In this document: positions 25,827 through 33,663 of the stretch, in pieces
Position numbering within the stretch: the stretch's first letter is position 1
Layout of the letters: every line of letters starts with the position of its first letter
Assembly (NCBI GenBank): GCA_019634145.1
Contig: JAHQVU010000029.1
Span: forward strand, 1 to 45,803
Origin: Micavibrio sp.
GTDB lineage: Bacteria > Pseudomonadota > Alphaproteobacteria > Micavibrionales > Micavibrionaceae
Direction: 5' to 3'
DNA length: 45,803 bases
Notes under the pieces: model-generated
Told to the model about the DNA's origin: nothing
The model's input: the letters and a program-made list of their open reading frames with translations, nothing else
The model's database searches: none
Made by a program: the position numbers and the translations under genes

Positions 25827-26399
25827 TTAACTCATAACCAAGTCAATAAAAGCTCTATGCATCGGTGACGGAAAGTCTTGATTAACTTCGGGGTGGAAGG
25901 TCGAGGCCATGTATTTACCCTTTTGAACCCAGACAGGGTCACCTTCGTGACTCTCAAGAGTTTCGACGCCTTCACCGACCTTTGTGATGATCGGTGCGCG
26001 GATCAGTGAGACTTTATAACCGTTTATGTCCGCATGATGGCTTTCTTTTTGCGTGCCATAGCCGTTGCGCTGAACATCGATGGGCAATAGTGCGAATGAT
26101 TTCTGTTCGGGGTTTGTGACCTTTTCTGCCATCAAAATGCTGCCTGCGCAAATGCCCCAGACAGGCTTCTTGGCGAATTGATCGACCAGCGTGTTCCAAA
26201 GACCGAAATTAGCAATCAGCTTGAGTATCGTTGTGCTCTCCCCGCCAGGCAGGATAAAGGCATCTACGCTGTCAAAGTCCCTAGGTGTTTTGACCGTGCG
26301 AAAGCCGCACCCTAAAGCTTCGATATGGGGGCGATGCAGCTCGACCGCCCCTTGCAGGGCGAGAACGCCGATTACAATGTTGGAATACTCTTTACTCAT
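25827..26399 (-). CDS. pdxT: Pyridoxal 5'-phosphate synthase glutaminase subunit PdxT
   Basis: This class I-like glutaminase feeds ammonia to PdxS for one-step PLP synthesis. The 190 residues from ATG 26399 hold VIGVLALQGAVELHRPHIEALG, the glutamine-binding PGGESTTI, the nucleophile Cys in GICAGSILMA and the His-Glu pair in TFHPEVN. The usual VxRNAFGRQxxSFE motif is replaced by VQRNGYGTQKESHHAD, a visible variation. A start at 26429 would add residues of low quality, so I use 26399, though neither has a good ribosome site. A terminator lies between pdxS and this gene, so expression relative to pdxS may be reduced or separately promoted. Confidence 0.93.
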   Translation of the reverse strand: MSKEYSNIVIGVLALQGAVELHRPHIEALGCGFRTVKTPRDFDSVDAFILPGGESTTILKLIANFGLWNTLVDQFAKKPVWGICAGSILMAEKVTNPEQKSFALLPIDVQRNGYGTQKESHHADINGYKVSLIRAPIITKVGEGVETLESHEGDPVWVQKGKYMASTFHPEVNQDFPSPMHRAFIDLVMS

Positions 26400-26444
26400 G
26401 GCGCTAGGATGTACGCCTATCTTCCACAATTGTCAAATATGCGC

Positions 26445-26480
26445 AAAAAAAACGGCGCTTACAAATTTGATAAGCGCCGT
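26445..26480 (-). terminator. Terminator/attenuator after pdxS
   Basis: A perfect 10-bp GC-rich stem (ACGGCGCTTA 26452-26461 with TAAGCGCCGT 26471-26480) with a nine-base loop is followed on the minus strand by eight T (A run at 26445-26452). It falls 27 bases after the pdxS stop and 46 bases before the pdxT start. Confidence 0.88.
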
Positions 26481-26506
26481 ACGTTTATTCTTTAGCTGTG
26501 CGGGAA

Positions 26507-27400
26507 TTACCAACCGCGATTGGCCATTTTCATCGGCTCGTCCAGCTCCGAAATCTCTGTGCCGCGCATCGCAACACCGCCCAGCTCTTTGGACGCTTGC
26601 AGTACGATTTCAGGATCGTTGTAATGCGCTGTCGCTTTCACGATCGCTTTGGCGAATTTCTCGGGGTTGTCGGACTTGAAAATACCAGAGCCAACGAAAA
26701 CGGTTTCCGCGCCCATCTGCATCAGAAGCGCTGCATCCGCAGGAGTCGCCACACCGCCGGCCGCGAAATTAGGCACTGGCAATTTACCAAGTTCGCGCAC
26801 CATCATCAAAATCTCGTATGGCGCGCCCAAATCGCGGGCAAAGCTCATAAGCTCGGCCTCATCCATGTTAGTTACTTTTTTGATGTCGGAATTGATCTGG
26901 CGCATGTGGCGTACGGCTTCAACGATATTGCCTGTTCCCGGCTCACCCTTGGTTCGCATGAGCGCTGCGCCCTCGCCAATGCGACGGCAAGCTTCGCCAA
27001 GATTTTTCGCGCCACAAACGAAGGGCACTTTAAAATCGCGTTTATTAATGTGGTATTCTTCATCCGCAGGGGTCAGAACCTCGCTCTCGTCGATATAATC
27101 AACGCCCATTTGCTGCAACAATTGTGCTTCGGCAAAGTGACCGATACGGCATTTCGCCATAACAGGGATTGATACTGCGCCCATCACCTCTTGAATAATT
27201 TCAGGCGGGCTCATACGCGCAACCCCGCCGGCTTTACGAATGTCGGATGGCACGCGCTCCAGCGCCATAACGGCGACCGCGCCAGCATCTTCGGCGACCT
27301 TGGCTTGCTCGGCCGTGACAACGTCCATAATAACGCCGCCTTTTAACATTTCGGCCAAGCCTGTTCTGATATCGATAACGGATCCTGATTTCTCGCTCAT
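26507..27400 (-). CDS. pdxS: Pyridoxal 5'-phosphate synthase synthase subunit PdxS
   Basis: This TIM-barrel enzyme makes PLP from ribose 5-phosphate, glyceraldehyde 3-phosphate and ammonia, acting as a dodecamer with PdxT. The 297 residues start with the family's [15 protein letters not shown] (Asp26, a catalytic position) and contain [20 protein letters not shown] (with the first Schiff-base Lys), [23 protein letters not shown] (second Lys) and [34 protein letters not shown] at 27400 (MSEKSG) is preferred over 27418. PdxST is the less usual PLP route in alphaproteobacteria, which more often carry PdxA/PdxJ. It is first in the pdxS-pdxT-thrC order and ends in a strong terminator. Confidence 0.96.
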   Translation of the reverse strand: MSEKSGSVIDIRTGLAEMLKGGVIMDVVTAEQAKVAEDAGAVAVMALERVPSDIRKAGGVARMSPPEIIQEVMGAVSIPVMAKCRIGHFAEAQLLQQMGVDYIDESEVLTPADEEYHINKRDFKVPFVCGAKNLGEACRRIGEGAALMRTKGEPGTGNIVEAVRHMRQINSDIKKVTNMDEAELMSFARDLGAPYEILMMVRELGKLPVPNFAAGGVATPADAALLMQMGAETVFVGSGIFKSDNPEKFAKAIVKATAHYNDPEIVLQASKELGGVAMRGTEISELDEPMKMANRGW

Positions 27401-27532
27401 CTTTAGCGTACCCTTCATTTAAATGTAATTATGTGCGCGCATTTATATATGTATATTTTTTTAAATGCAAAGGGAGTCTTTGTGTAAGGGCGCAAAAGTC
27501 GCGAAAAAGCACAAATTAAACTGTGAGGGCGG

Positions 27533-27625
27533 TTATTGACCGGGCTGTGGCAAGGTGTTTTTTGCCATGATTTCGGCGCGTTCATACGCCAAATATTCTT
27601 GTAATGTTTTTTCTTCATCGCTCAT
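27533..27625 (-). CDS. Possible 30-residue small protein upstream of pdxS
   Basis: An ATG at 27625 opens a 30-codon frame (MSDEEKTLQEYLAYERAEIM then AKNTLPQPGQ) that reads as a charged helix. A GGGGG-containing stretch lies about 11 bases upstream. It falls in the 330-base gap between pdxS and the pseudouridine synthase, which otherwise shows only AT-rich sequence. It may be a leader peptide or chance. No family recognised. Confidence 0.3.
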   Translation of the reverse strand: MSDEEKTLQEYLAYERAEIMAKNTLPQPGQ

Positions 27626-27731
27626 GTTAATTCACACCCCCTATTTTCCCTGTTATTTATGGTATAAGTATGAACAACATTGATTGATAAATCGTGTATA
27701 TTAAAAAACCATAATATCAAGGAAACGCCTT

Positions 27732-28457
27732 ATGGCTGCTAAAATTCGTGCCGATCGTCTGCTCTCCAACCTCGGTTATGGAGGGCGAAAGGAAATGACG
27801 ATGGCGATCAAGAACGGCTGGTTCGAAATCGATGGCGAGCGCATGACCAATCCATCTTTTAAAATTGATCAGGATGTTATCGCGCAAGGGCGCCTCGCAT
27901 TTGATGACGCCCCGCTCGATCCCCTCGCGCCGTTCACCATTATGCTGAATAAGCCTGCAGGCTATACCTGTTCGAAAAATGACGCAGGCGCGCTGGTGTA
28001 TGAGCTTTTACCGCCGCGCTTTGCATTGCGCAAACCGACATTTTCCAGCATCGGACGCCTTGATAAGGCCAGCACAGGCCAGCTGCTTTTTACGGATGAT
28101 GGCGATCTTCTTCATCGCATCATTCATCCCAAAACCGTGGCATCTAAGAAATACCATGTCACTTTGCGCGATCCTTTGCGCGGGGACGAGGCGAAGATAT
28201 TCGCTGATACGGACTTTTACATGAAAGGCGATGATAAACCCCTCAAGCCCGCGATTTGGACAGCGACAAATGAAAATAGCGGTACAATGATTTTAAGCGA
28301 GGGGCGCTATCATCAAATTCGCCGTATGTTTGAAACGCTCGACAATGAAGTTACGCTTTTGCATCGTTTTCAAACAGGCGGCTTACCCCTTGGCGATCTG
28401 GCCGAAGGAAAATGGAGGATATTAGATAAAGATGATCTGGCGCAGATTTTTGCATGA
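27732..28457 (+). CDS. RsuA/RluB-family pseudouridine synthase
   Basis: This enzyme isomerises a uridine in ribosomal RNA. An S4 RNA-binding domain occupies residues 1-60 (RADRLLSNLGYGGRKEMTMA). The catalytic domain carries the Asp in IGRLDKASTGQLLFTDDGD, where many relatives read GRLDxDTxGLLLLT, and VASKKYHV and SEGRYHQIRRMFETL. The LNKPAG motif is intact. The C-terminal style resembles RsuA (16S rRNA U516), but RluB/E/F relatives cannot be excluded by eye. It stands alone between the pdxS promoter region and the next plus-strand gene. Confidence 0.9.
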   Translation: MAAKIRADRLLSNLGYGGRKEMTMAIKNGWFEIDGERMTNPSFKIDQDVIAQGRLAFDDAPLDPLAPFTIMLNKPAGYTCSKNDAGALVYELLPPRFALRKPTFSSIGRLDKASTGQLLFTDDGDLLHRIIHPKTVASKKYHVTLRDPLRGDEAKIFADTDFYMKGDDKPLKPAIWTATNENSGTMILSEGRYHQIRRMFETLDNEVTLLHRFQTGGLPLGDLAEGKWRILDKDDLAQIFA

Positions 28458-28640
28458 ATTATAGCAAATTATGTTTTTTCTTGATTTTATATCGGTTTAC
28501 GGCAATAGTGTGAAGCAATTTATTTGAAAAACAAGGGTGTTGGGCGTTGTTTATGTATTCGCTCTATGACACACTTTCAAATAAACGGGTAAGTGCCGCG
28601 CGGCGGTATGCATTATTAGAGCTAAGAATTAGGAAGATAG

Positions 28641-29261
28641 ATGTATCACGATCAGAATTGGAACCTGGTACAAGGTGAAGAACTCGTAGGTTTTTTAGAG
28701 CAGATTAACCCTATTGACGGAAAATATCGCGTCTCCGCCGATAGTACTCAAGTCCATTGGCGTATGCTACCTTTCTATGATTCTGTCGCACTTATCCGTG
28801 TACGCGAGCCAAGCTGGTCAGACCCGAATCTATTTGTTTATTATTTGACTGACCAGGGTAATTTGTTCCGTTTGAATGGCACATCTCCGCCAATTCACGA
28901 AGTGAATGCCAAGGCGCCGATTAAAATCACTGAAGAAAATGTTCTGGAATATTTACGTTTCTTCTGTTTCTTCGTTCGCGGAGAAGAAGGCCCGTTTTAT
29001 ATTTCCGAAGGTATGGATGATCCTAATATGCCGCAGCAGATGGATGACACGACCCGCTCGGTTATCGAAGGGACAATCCGCCCTGCAACGTTCGAAGGCG
29101 TTAATGATCAAGGTCATTACCTGTGTGATGCGGTTGTATTTTACTCCAATGCGTTGTTCATCGCGAATTTTGCCATACAGCCTACAGGCATGATCGAAAT
29201 GCTTGACGACGAGCCGATCGCTGCCGACCTGCCGTCAAAAGTTGAAAAGCCGGTTGCTTAA
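28641..29261 (+). CDS. Unrecognised cytoplasmic protein, 206 residues
   Basis: No family recognised. The protein is soluble with no signal or membrane segment, rich in aromatic and acidic residues, with a conserved-looking core YYLTDQGNLFRLNG followed by TEENVLEYLRFFCFFVRGEE and FYISEGMDDPNMPQQ. The mix of beta strands and one helix and the balanced codon use indicate a real gene. AGGAAGATAG precedes the ATG. It is preceded by about 180 bases without features and followed after 81 bases by a nucleotidyltransferase-like gene on the same strand. Confidence 0.75.
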   Translation: MYHDQNWNLVQGEELVGFLEQINPIDGKYRVSADSTQVHWRMLPFYDSVALIRVREPSWSDPNLFVYYLTDQGNLFRLNGTSPPIHEVNAKAPIKITEENVLEYLRFFCFFVRGEEGPFYISEGMDDPNMPQQMDDTTRSVIEGTIRPATFEGVNDQGHYLCDAVVFYSNALFIANFAIQPTGMIEMLDDEPIAADLPSKVEKPVA

Positions 29262-29342
29262 TAAATTTCCATTTACGACTTGCCATTTATGACCAGTTTG
29301 GCCTATGCTCTTTTCATAATGTATTGAAGGGGGGTGTTTTCT

Positions 29343-29801
29343 GTGTCATGTACACCATTACAGCGAATGAAAAAGGCCATTGTGCAAGCGCGTAAATTCG
29401 GCATGACGAATGATAATTCGATTGTAGCCGGTAGCACGGTTCTATATTGGACGGGCTTGTTTACCCCGACGAACGATGACAAGCCTGACGACCTTGATAT
29501 CATCCTGATGGACCCTGAAAAATTTGACAGGTTAAAATCCACTTGGGGCACGCACGCGCCAAAGCTTAACCCTAAAGATCGGGTGGTGAAAATCGAGAAA
29601 CCCGGCTTTGATGCGGATCTCGAAATTTCTATAAAATGGCCGCTAACAATTGTTACGCTGCGCGAAATTTGGGAAAATTCGACTATTCATCAAGGGGTCA
29701 GGATAATGCACCCCGTCGATGTGATCTACTCGATGCGTCAGTTCAATCGTCCTAAGGATCAGCAACGCTTAGAGCGTTTGGAGCAAAACGGCTTTTCTTA
29801 A
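29343..29801 (+). CDS. Small nucleotidyltransferase-fold protein
   Basis: The 152 residues contain VAGSTVLYWTGLF followed by DKPDDLDIILMD, which fits the GS...DxD signature of the nucleotidyltransferase fold (Gly30-Ser31, Asp50/Asp52). A third acidic residue is expected around DADLEIS. The pattern is close to AbiEii/MNT-type proteins and to predicted NTases found with phosphotransferase functions, but no partner antitoxin is adjacent. I choose GTG at 29343, with GAAGGGGGG eight bases upstream; the GTG at 29334 lies inside that site. Function is not established. It may be a solitary genomic NTase. Confidence 0.6.
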   Translation: MSCTPLQRMKKAIVQARKFGMTNDNSIVAGSTVLYWTGLFTPTNDDKPDDLDIILMDPEKFDRLKSTWGTHAPKLNPKDRVVKIEKPGFDADLEISIKWPLTIVTLREIWENSTIHQGVRIMHPVDVIYSMRQFNRPKDQQRLERLEQNGFS

Positions 29802-29818
29802 GCGGGTTTTTTTGCTAC

Positions 29819-29834
29819 CATAAGATATCTTATG
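29819..29834. promoter_or_regulatory. 16-base perfect palindrome upstream of the outer-membrane protein gene
   Basis: CATAAGATATCTTATG is perfectly self-complementary and sits about 50 bases before the barrel-protein start at 29886. It may be an operator or a short hairpin after the preceding gene. No regulator is recognised. Confidence 0.25.
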
Positions 29835-29885
29835 CGTGATTCGCGCAATTTTCCTTTGGTTTATATATAGAGTGGGTTCTCGCTC

Positions 29886-30533
29886 ATGTTCAAAAAGAAA
29901 TTAGCCATTGCCGCTCTTGCCGGTACACTTGTAATAGGCGCGGCATCATTTGCCAACGCCCAGACCAGCCGTCTGTATTTCGCGGGGTATCTGGGGCTGA
30001 ACACTTATGGTGAACAGGATTTCGCAGAATCAACGACAAACACCAGCGGCGCTTTTCAGGTTGATAACACAACATCCTTCGGCGGCGCATTGGGACTACG
30101 CTTGAACCGTAATTTACGCGCCGAGGCCGAGCTTTCATACCGCAACGCTGAAATTCAATCAATGAATATCAACGGTTTCGGTAATTTCGATGCAGGCGGA
30201 GAGTTTAACTCCACCTTTGCATTTTTGAATTTATATTATGATGTGGATGTGCCATGGAAGATCAAGCCCTTCGTAGGCGGCGGTGTCGGCTATGGCTGGC
30301 ATGATGGCGAGATTTCGGATGTTTCAGGCATAGCCACCAGCGACAGCGGCAGTGCGGCAAATTTCGCCTATAACATCGGCGGGGGTTTGAAATATCGCCC
30401 GCGTCCTGACATGGCTTTCACAGGCTCATACCGTTATGTCGATTCCTTTGATCTGGATTTCGGCACATATGAGCAAGACTATAATTCGCACGAATTCCGC
30501 ATCGGCGTTGAATGGGATCTCCCCGTCCGCTAG
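29886..30533 (+). CDS. Outer-membrane beta-barrel protein (Omp25/surface-antigen type)
   Basis: A 215-residue protein with a signal peptide (cleavage after ANA, about residue 25) and an eight-stranded barrel pattern: alternating strands such as LYFAGYLGLNTYG, GGALGLRLNRNLRAEAELSYR, NLYYDVDVPWKIKPFVGGGVGYGWHDGE and FRIGVEWDLPVR with an aromatic/basic C-terminus. This matches the porin-like family of small alphaproteobacterial barrels (Omp25/RopB, Pfam OMP_b-brl). It ends just before a strong terminator and stands alone, consistent with a highly expressed single gene. Confidence 0.88.
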   Translation: MFKKKLAIAALAGTLVIGAASFANAQTSRLYFAGYLGLNTYGEQDFAESTTNTSGAFQVDNTTSFGGALGLRLNRNLRAEAELSYRNAEIQSMNINGFGNFDAGGEFNSTFAFLNLYYDVDVPWKIKPFVGGGVGYGWHDGEISDVSGIATSDSGSAANFAYNIGGGLKYRPRPDMAFTGSYRYVDSFDLDFGTYEQDYNSHEFRIGVEWDLPVR

Positions 30534-30590
30534 AGGCTAGATTTTTATAAAAATAATAAAGTGAGCATTTGGTAGATTACTCTTTATAAA

Positions 30591-30617
30591 CCTCTCCAAG
30601 AATTGGAGGGGTTTTTT
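30591..30617 (+). terminator. Terminator after the outer-membrane protein gene
   Basis: A nine-pair stem (30591-30599 with 30603-30611, one G-U pair) with a GAA loop is followed by TTTTTT at 30612-30617. It lies 58 bases past the stop. Confidence 0.92.
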
Positions 30618-30676
30618 CTTGCCCGTATGATGGCTGCGGCTGGACATTGCGGGAGGGCAGGCGTAAAACTATTCTC

Positions 30677-31873
30677 ATGACAAAGACACTTTATGACGCA
30701 GTTATTATCGGGGGCGGGCTTTCAGGGCTGACTATGGCGTGCCTTTTGGGGCAGCGTGGCATGAAGGTGATATGCGTTGATGGCGCAGATCCGAAAATAA
30801 AATCCCCTGATTTACGCACAACCGCGATCTCCTCTGGCTCGCGTAAAATTTTGGAGCGCGCAGGGATTTGGGATAAAATCAAAGATAAATGCCCGATCGA
30901 TGATATTCGTATTCTTGACGGCGCATCACCTGTGCTGCTGCAATTTACGAGCGATGAGGTCGAGGGACGGAGTTTCGGATGGATCGTTGATAATCATGAT
31001 CTGAAATCCGCGATGATCGAACGCCTTGCTGAGATCAAATGCGCCATCCACAAAGCCCCCGCCGCTGCAACGTCCTTCGATGCGAACGATGAAGGCGCAT
31101 GCGTTACTATGGCAAGCGGTGAAGAGCTGCACGCGAAAATCCTGATCGGCGCTGATGGGCGAAAATCGGCGCTGCGCACCTGGATGGTTGAGCGCGGTTA
31201 TATCGAGACGCGCAACTGGAACTATCGTCAAAATGCGGTGATCTGCATGGTTGCCCATGAACATCCGCACGATAATGTCGCAGTTGAGCATTTTATGCCA
31301 GCTGGCCCCTTTGCCATTCTACCCTTCACCGATGATGAGAGCGGCACCCACCGCTCGGCCGTAGTCTTTACAGAACATAGAAGCGGGCGAGAAAGCTGGA
31401 TGGGTTTGAGTGATGCAGAATTCGAAGCCGCACTGGCCGCACGTTTTCCTGAAAATTACGGCTGGGTCAAATTGGCCTCTAAACGCGCAAGCTATCCGCT
31501 CGGCCTGATCCATGCCAGTCGTTATTACGCCCCACGCATAGCGCTGGTGGCGGACGCGGCGCATGGCATTCATCCCATCGCCGGCCAGGGTCTTAATCTG
31601 GGTTTTCGTGATCTTAGCGCGCTCGATGATATTCTGGGAAAAGCCTATGAGAGCGGTGCGGATATCGGCGAGATACGCTTTTTAGAAGAGTATGACCGCA
31701 CCCGCCGCCCTGATAATATGGCGATGGTGGCAATGACAGACGGCCTCAACCGCGCGTTTTCCAACAATATTTCGTCTGTACGTGTCCTGCGTAAAATCGG
31801 CCTTCGCGCGGTCTCGAGGCTAAAACCTGCCAAGCGCTTCTTTATGACCCAGGCCATGGGCGAGCGAGAATAA
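30677..31873 (+). CDS. UbiH/UbiF/VisC-family FAD monooxygenase (ubiquinone pathway)
   Basis: A 398-residue flavoprotein hydroxylase, likely acting on the ubiquinone ring. The N-terminal FAD motif is VIIGGGLSGLTMACLLG (residues 9-25), the DG motif is KILIGADGRKSALR and the GD-type motif is RIALVADAAHGIHPIAGQGLN. These three mark the UbiH/UbiF/UbiI family; position of the hydroxylation cannot be told. ATG at 30677 (MTKTLYDAV) starts directly before the FAD fold; the ORF could extend to TTG 30647 but adds an arginine-rich stretch without homology. Its stop overlaps the patatin start. Confidence 0.88.
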   Translation: MTKTLYDAVIIGGGLSGLTMACLLGQRGMKVICVDGADPKIKSPDLRTTAISSGSRKILERAGIWDKIKDKCPIDDIRILDGASPVLLQFTSDEVEGRSFGWIVDNHDLKSAMIERLAEIKCAIHKAPAAATSFDANDEGACVTMASGEELHAKILIGADGRKSALRTWMVERGYIETRNWNYRQNAVICMVAHEHPHDNVAVEHFMPAGPFAILPFTDDESGTHRSAVVFTEHRSGRESWMGLSDAEFEAALAARFPENYGWVKLASKRASYPLGLIHASRYYAPRIALVADAAHGIHPIAGQGLNLGFRDLSALDDILGKAYESGADIGEIRFLEEYDRTRRPDNMAMVAMTDGLNRAFSNNISSVRVLRKIGLRAVSRLKPAKRFFMTQAMGERE

Positions 31874-32913
31874 TGGCAGGCGCTAAGGCAAAAAAGAAAA
31901 CCATCAATCTCGCCTTACAAGGCGGCGGCGCGCATGGCGCTTTCACATGGGGCGTTCTCGATGCGTTGGCCGAGGATGAGCGCATCGATATTGAATCTAT
32001 CTCCGCTACCTCTGCGGGCGCTATGAACGCTGCAGTTTTCGCCTATGGTAAGTCTGACGGCAGTGATAATAAAGCGCGCGCGGCAATGGAGGATTTCTGG
32101 CGCGAGGTCTCCCGCCAAGGCGCGCTTTATCGCCCGTTCCACCAAAATCCGATTTCGAAATTCTTTAGCCTTGAAAAAAATCCCTTCGTTGATATGGCCG
32201 AGAGCCTGATGGGCAATTTCTCACCCTACCAATTCAACCCGCTTGGGATAAACCCACTAAGAGATATTCTCGAGGACATCATCGATTTCTCAGACATCCA
32301 TAAATGCGAACATGTGAAGCTGTTCATCACCGCGACCAATGTGCGCACGGGTACGCCGACTGTTTTCCAAAACGAGGCGATGAGCATCGATGTGCTGATG
32401 GCTTCAAGCTGCTTGCCGCAAGTGTTTCAGGCGGTCGAGATCGATGGAGAGAATTATTGGGATGGCGGCTATATGGGCAATCCGTCGCTTTGGCCGCTTT
32501 TCTATCATGCGCGGTGTCGCGATATTTTACTGGTACATATCAACCCGATTACGCGTGATGAGTTGCCCAAAGATATGCATGCTATCGAAAATCGCTTGAA
32601 TGAAATAACCTTTAATTCCGCGCTTCTTAAGGAAATGCGCGCGATTGAGTTTGTCCAGCGCTTGCTGGGCGAGGATATGTTGAAAGATGAATATAAGGAC
32701 AAGTATAAAAAAATATTGCTCCACGCCATACGCGCCGAAGATGTGATGACCTCGCTCAGCGCGGCCTCTAAATTCAACACCGATTGGAATTTTCTGCTGT
32801 CCTTAAAGGAAAAGGGGCGCAAGCAGGCACAAAGCTGGCTTAAAGAAAACTTCGATAAAATCGGTGAAGAGGGCACAACCGACATTGCGACCGATTATCT
32901 AGGGCGGTTATAA
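31873..32913 (+). CDS. Patatin-like phospholipase
   Basis: A 346-residue lipid acyl hydrolase. The oxyanion loop GGGAHGAF (residues 17-24), the nucleophile Ser47 and the dyad Asp197 in WDGGYMGNPS are present. The nucleophile elbow reads ATSAG rather than the consensus GxSxG (first Gly replaced by Ala45). No signal peptide or membrane segment appears, and the C-terminal 100 residues are charged helices. It overlaps the UbiH-type gene by one base (TAATGG), so the two are co-translated; a link between quinone synthesis and membrane lipid turnover is only inferred. Confidence 0.9.
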   Translation: MAGAKAKKKTINLALQGGGAHGAFTWGVLDALAEDERIDIESISATSAGAMNAAVFAYGKSDGSDNKARAAMEDFWREVSRQGALYRPFHQNPISKFFSLEKNPFVDMAESLMGNFSPYQFNPLGINPLRDILEDIIDFSDIHKCEHVKLFITATNVRTGTPTVFQNEAMSIDVLMASSCLPQVFQAVEIDGENYWDGGYMGNPSLWPLFYHARCRDILLVHINPITRDELPKDMHAIENRLNEITFNSALLKEMRAIEFVQRLLGEDMLKDEYKDKYKKILLHAIRAEDVMTSLSAASKFNTDWNFLLSLKEKGRKQAQSWLKENFDKIGEEGTTDIATDYLGRL

Positions 32914-32949
32914 ACACGCAGCCTTAAATTAAGCGGCACATTAAAGAAA

Positions 32950-33267
32950 TCACTGCTCGCATTTCAGAACGACTTCATCGCCATCGACAAAAACCAATTT
33001 TTTGGCGCGTTTGGAAACAGGAATCCCGCTGCCCATACAAAAAAGTAACAGCGCAGCTGCCAGAAAATCCTCGCCATAATCAATCTTAACAAGCTTTTGC
33101 TCTGCGCCTTCAATTACAAAGGCTATTTTTTTTTCATTTTTATTGTGCGTGAGTTTTTTAATAGTACCGGTCGGCGGTACGCGCAAATCTCGCTTTTTGC
33201 AGAGCGAGTATAAGGCTTTATAGGCTTCCGAGCCGCTAAAAAATATGCGCTTTTCTTCTCTTGGCAT
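32950..33267 (-). CDS. Unrecognised small protein
   Basis: About 105 residues from ATG 33267 (MPREEKRIFFSGSEAYKALY); the frame continues 12 codons upstream to 33303. Lysine-rich central part (KKLTHNKNEKKIAFVIEGAEQKLVKI), a hydrophobic stretch DFLAAALLLFCMGSGIPVS and a C-terminal VFVDGDEVVLKCEQ. No domain recognised. No good ribosome site precedes either start. It stands alone on the minus strand between patatin and rpmH. Confidence 0.55.
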   Translation of the reverse strand: MPREEKRIFFSGSEAYKALYSLCKKRDLRVPPTGTIKKLTHNKNEKKIAFVIEGAEQKLVKIDYGEDFLAAALLLFCMGSGIPVSKRAKKLVFVDGDEVVLKCEQ

Positions 33268-33376
33268 TATGAATTCATTCAGAGTTTTCCAATGGTAGAA
33301 CATAGTACATAATTTCAGCTACACAAGCCAATATGACCAAAAGTAACTTTTATTAAGAAAAATATTAAAACTTTCA

Positions 33377-33406
33377 TTGACAGGGGGCACCTTATAAAGC
33401 TATAAA
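33377..33406 (+). promoter_or_regulatory. Sigma-70 type promoter of rpmH
   Basis: A consensus -35 TTGACA (33377-33382) and a -10 CTATAA/TATAAA (33400-33406) are 17-18 bases apart, with about 35 bases to the rpmH start. It is the cleanest promoter in the window. Confidence 0.8.
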
Positions 33407-33439
33407 CCCGTTCGTAATTCCAATAGATGAGATTTTGAT

Positions 33440-33574
33440 ATGAAACGTACATTCCAACCAAGCCGTAAAGTTCGCGCCCGCCGTCATGGTTTCCGTTCGC
33501 GCATGGCAGACCGCAGTGGCCGCGCAGTTTTGGCTCGTCGTCGTGCGAAAGGTCGTAAAAAGCTGAGCGCTTAA
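33440..33574 (+). CDS. rpmH: 50S ribosomal protein L34
   Basis: A 44-residue basic protein, [20 protein letters not shown] at the start and [12 protein letters not shown] at the end, the standard L34 sequence. It has its own strong promoter upstream and its own terminator downstream, so it is expressed separately. In most bacteria it is directly followed by rnpA, but here a cation transporter gene lies between. Confidence 0.98.
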   Translation: MKRTFQPSRKVRARRHGFRSRMADRSGRAVLARRRAKGRKKLSA

Positions 33575-33609
33575 TTTCAAGCGATTAGATTTTTTAAGCA
33601 ATTAAACAA

Positions 33610-33636
33610 GGCGCTTTCATTGGAAAGCGTCTTTTT
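33610..33636 (+). terminator. Terminator after rpmH
   Basis: A nine-pair stem (33610-33618 with 33623-33631, one G-U) closes a four-base loop and is followed by TTTTT at 33632-33636. It lies 36 bases after the rpmH stop and 28 bases before the transporter gene, so the downstream genes need their own promoter or read-through. Confidence 0.85.
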
Positions 33637-33663
33637 GTATTTTGGATGTAAGAGAAAAAGCGC

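Noticed and set aside
26498-27172. Long plus-strand ORF (224 codons) opposite pdxS
   Set aside because: It mirrors the pdxS frame, has atypical composition and no ribosome site.
27415-27618. Minus-strand 67-codon ORF near pdxS
   Set aside because: Poor composition and a better frame (27533-27625) overlaps it.
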